This document shows positions 63,301 to 64,000 of a stretch of 64,000 nucleotides of DNA, one piece after another (position 1 is the stretch's first letter; every line of letters begins with the position of its first letter). The notes beneath the pieces are model-generated. The model saw only the letters and a program-made list of their open reading frames with translations, ran no database searches and was not told the origin of the DNA. The position numbers were made by a program, and so were the translations under genes. The DNA comes from Paenibacillus sp. 1011MAR3C5 (lineage in GTDB: Bacteria; Bacillota; Bacilli; Paenibacillales; Paenibacillaceae). Location: assembly GCF_003591485.1 (NCBI RefSeq), contig NZ_QZCF01000004.1, positions 310,001 to 374,000 of the forward strand, given 5' to 3'.

Positions 63301-64000
63301 AAAGGCCGATGGAACGGGCGATGCCTATGCAGCGGGTTCAATTCTGACGATGGGATCGGCTAATGTGACGTTGTATGCACAGTGGGAACTGATAACGTAC
63401 ACGCTAAATTATGATGGAAATACCAGTGATAGCGGTACGGTGCCAACGGGCGGGACTTATGCTCCGAATGCACCAGTAACGGTTGCTCCACAAGGCAGTT
63501 TAGAAAAAGCGGGTTATTCATTCGAGGGTTGGAATACGAAAGCCGACGGTACAGGCACTGCTTATGCAGCAGGCGCGACCCTAATAATGGGCTCCGCTAA
63601 CATAACGTTGTACGCGCAGTGGGAGCTAATCACATACTGGATCAGCTACGACGGCAACGGTAATGATGGTGGTGCTGTGCCATCGGGCAAAAACTATGCT
63701 CCAGGTACACAAGCCACTTTAGCGACGGCAGGCAACATGACAAAGTCAGGCTCTACGTTCATTGGATGGAACACCAAAGCTGACGGAACAGGTACAGCCT
63801 ACGCAGCAGGCTCGACGCTTACCATTGGCACGTCCAACGTCACGCTCTACGCGGTTTGGACACTGCTACCGGAAGCGAAATACTACATTACGTACCAAGG
63901 CAACGGCATTACATCAGGCGTAGCGCCGACAGACAGCCAAGGCTACACCGCTGGTGCTTCGGCAACTGTACTCGGCAGCGGGAATATGGTGAAGAAAGGT
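60377..64000 (+). CDS. Large secreted InlB-repeat (Listeria-Bacteroides repeat) protein, 3' partial
   Basis: The frame is open from ATG 60377 to the window end (1208 codons, no stop). It starts with a signal peptide (residues about 1-43: RTIRAVMLVVAMMATTLWG, ending AQAA) and a non-repeat N-terminal domain (44-215). From about base 61022, 79-residue repeats of the InlB B-repeat type follow, each with GYSFEGWNTKADGTG and LTMGSANVTLYAQWEL. About twelve full copies and a partial one are in the window. Such proteins are secreted adhesins or surface proteins, often with S-layer domains at the far end, which lies outside. GGGAGAAGTGTTCGA precedes the ATG. Confidence 0.9.
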   Translation, partial: MMKSSNRTHEGAHRTIRAVMLVVAMMATTLWGITSVAIDRAQAAWEGTGNGTYDFGGPLTSSDTLGFQKSGDKFLVSDGFVSDPGTTSLWSENQQEENTTGTFVLKAEGKTVNKYFTFKDFGISHVDNGDGTGRILTQLNVVLKDRNNQIIATLSNSGNVRINDSVSQLSTLLGSETSYTYENVTTLELTWKYADTVAPSNLNLENITVANISAGYGVVYDGNGQTSGTVPTASSKEFAGTSITLADKGTLIRDGYTFTGWNTKADGTGTTYPANSTYTIGSSDVTLYAKWEPNRYSVSYNGNGHQTGTVPSDSGTYLTGQTVTAALQGTLAKSGYVFTGWNTAVNGTGTSYASGQTFTMGSANVTLYAQWKLITYTLNYDGNTSDSGTVPTGGTYAPGAQATVAPQGNLVKAGYSFKVWNTKADGTGDAYAVGSTLTMGSANVTLYAQWELITYTLNYDGNTSDSGTVPTGGTYAPNAPVTVAPQGNLEKTGYSFESWNTKADGTGDAYAAGSSLTMGSANVTLYAQWELIKYTLNYDGNTSDSGTVPTGGTYAPNAPVTVAPQGSLEKAGYSFEGWNTKADGTGDAYAAGSTLTMGSANVTLYAQWELITYTLNYEGNTSDSGTVPTGGTYAPNAPVTVAPQGSLEKAGYSFEGWNTKADGTGDAYAAGSTLTMGSANVTLYAQWELITYTLNYDGNNSDSGTVPTGGTYAPNAPVTVAPQGSLEKAGYSFESWNTKADGTGDAYAAGSTLTMGSANVTLYAQWELITYTLNYDGNNDDSGTVPTGGTYAPNAPVTVAPQGSLEKAGYSFEGWNTKADGTGDAYAAGSTLTMGSANVTLYAQWELITYTLNYEGNTSDSGTVPTGGTYAPNAQVTVAPQGTLEKAGYSFEGWNTKADGTGDAYAVGSILTMGSANVTLYAQWELITYTLNYDGNNSDSGTVPTGGTYAPNAPVTVAPQGSLEKAGYSFEGWNTKADGTGDAYAAGSILTMGSANVTLYAQWELITYTLNYDGNTSDSGTVPTGGTYAPNAPVTVAPQGSLEKAGYSFEGWNTKADGTGTAYAAGATLIMGSANITLYAQWELITYWISYDGNGNDGGAVPSGKNYAPGTQATLATAGNMTKSGSTFIGWNTKADGTGTAYAAGSTLTIGTSNVTLYAVWTLLPEAKYYITYQGNGITSGVAPTDSQGYTAGASATVLGSGNMVKKG
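61496..63628 (+). repeat. Nine nearly identical 237-bp tandem repeats
   Basis: Units begin at 61496, 61733, 61970, 62207, 62444, 62681, 62918, 63155 and 63392, each starting ATYACGTACACNYTRAAYTA-like. DNA identity is very high, with changes mostly synonymous or in one or two codons. More diverged copies lie before (about 61022, 61259) and after (63629). Confidence 0.9.

Noticed and set aside
61734-63341. Seven regularly spaced minus-strand frames of 61-64 codons
   Set aside because: They repeat every 237 bases because the plus-strand InlB repeats do. They have no start signals and are shadows.
61022-63868. A CRISPR array
   Set aside because: The repeat unit is 237 bp, coding and without spacers. 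It translates into a known protein repeat.

Overview
The window looks like a chromosomal segment of a spore-forming, low-to-mid GC Bacillota, most likely Paenibacillus or a close relative. The evidence is the family content: a YesN-type AraC regulator, DUF2642 and DUF2935 proteins, the spore protein YyaC, UPF0435, firmicute-type GalT, T-box leaders, CIRCE-controlled groESL and a ComQXPA locus. Ribosome binding sites are strong AGGAGG-like sequences and several genes start with GTG or TTG. No tRNA, rRNA, CRISPR array, insertion sequence or complete prophage was seen.

Layout. 1-5 kb: end of a carbohydrate-type locus (5'-truncated AraC regulator, zinc-type dehydrogenase, SGNH hydrolase) and the old yellow enzyme NamA. 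5-14.8 kb: housekeeping and accessory genes (LapA-like protein, TRM11-like methyltransferase, PAQR membrane protein, lipase, CorA-like transporter with a GSN signature, MBL hydrolase, spore-type DUF proteins, MFS transporter). 14.9-21.1 kb: FAD oxidoreductase, then an AraC regulator divergent from galK-galE-galT (Leloir pathway). 21.2-25.6 kb: small conserved proteins, YyaC, alpha/beta hydrolase, methyltransferase. 25.6-28.6 kb: a diguanylate cyclase followed by an HD-GYP protein whose HD motif is FD. 28.7-32.7 kb: thiL-tsaE-tsaB-rimI-tsaD, the t6A tRNA modification operon. 32.7-35.2 kb: two consecutive leucine T-boxes in front of leuA. 36.0-36.3 kb: a dense non-coding cluster of DnaA boxes. 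36.4-41.6 kb: an orphan ABC ATPase and a complete comQ-comX-comP-comA quorum-sensing locus, with a comX gene of only 55 codons. 41.7-49.6 kb: ABC-F ATPase, folate and molybdopterin genes, tatA-tatC, and a TetR-controlled DUF3533 membrane protein. 49.6-51.9 kb: CIRCE-groES-groEL. 52-57.9 kb: AT-rich accessory gene, DUF368 flippase-family protein, an XRE-DUF1232 protein and an LCP protein divergently transcribed from a perfect 43-bp palindrome, an FtsW/RodA/SpoVE protein and a secreted protein. 58-64 kb: a GNAT gene, three tandem tail-collar (MdpB-like) genes and the start of a very large secreted protein built of almost identical 237-bp InlB-type repeats that runs off the window.

The most interesting regions are the comQXPA locus, whose comX promoter shares an upstream element and exact promoter spacing with the orphan ABC ATPase gene; the DnaA-box cluster beside it; the tandem Leu T-boxes; and the palindrome that forms two mutually exclusive promoters. 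All statements come from reading the sequence and from general knowledge of the families. No database search was possible.
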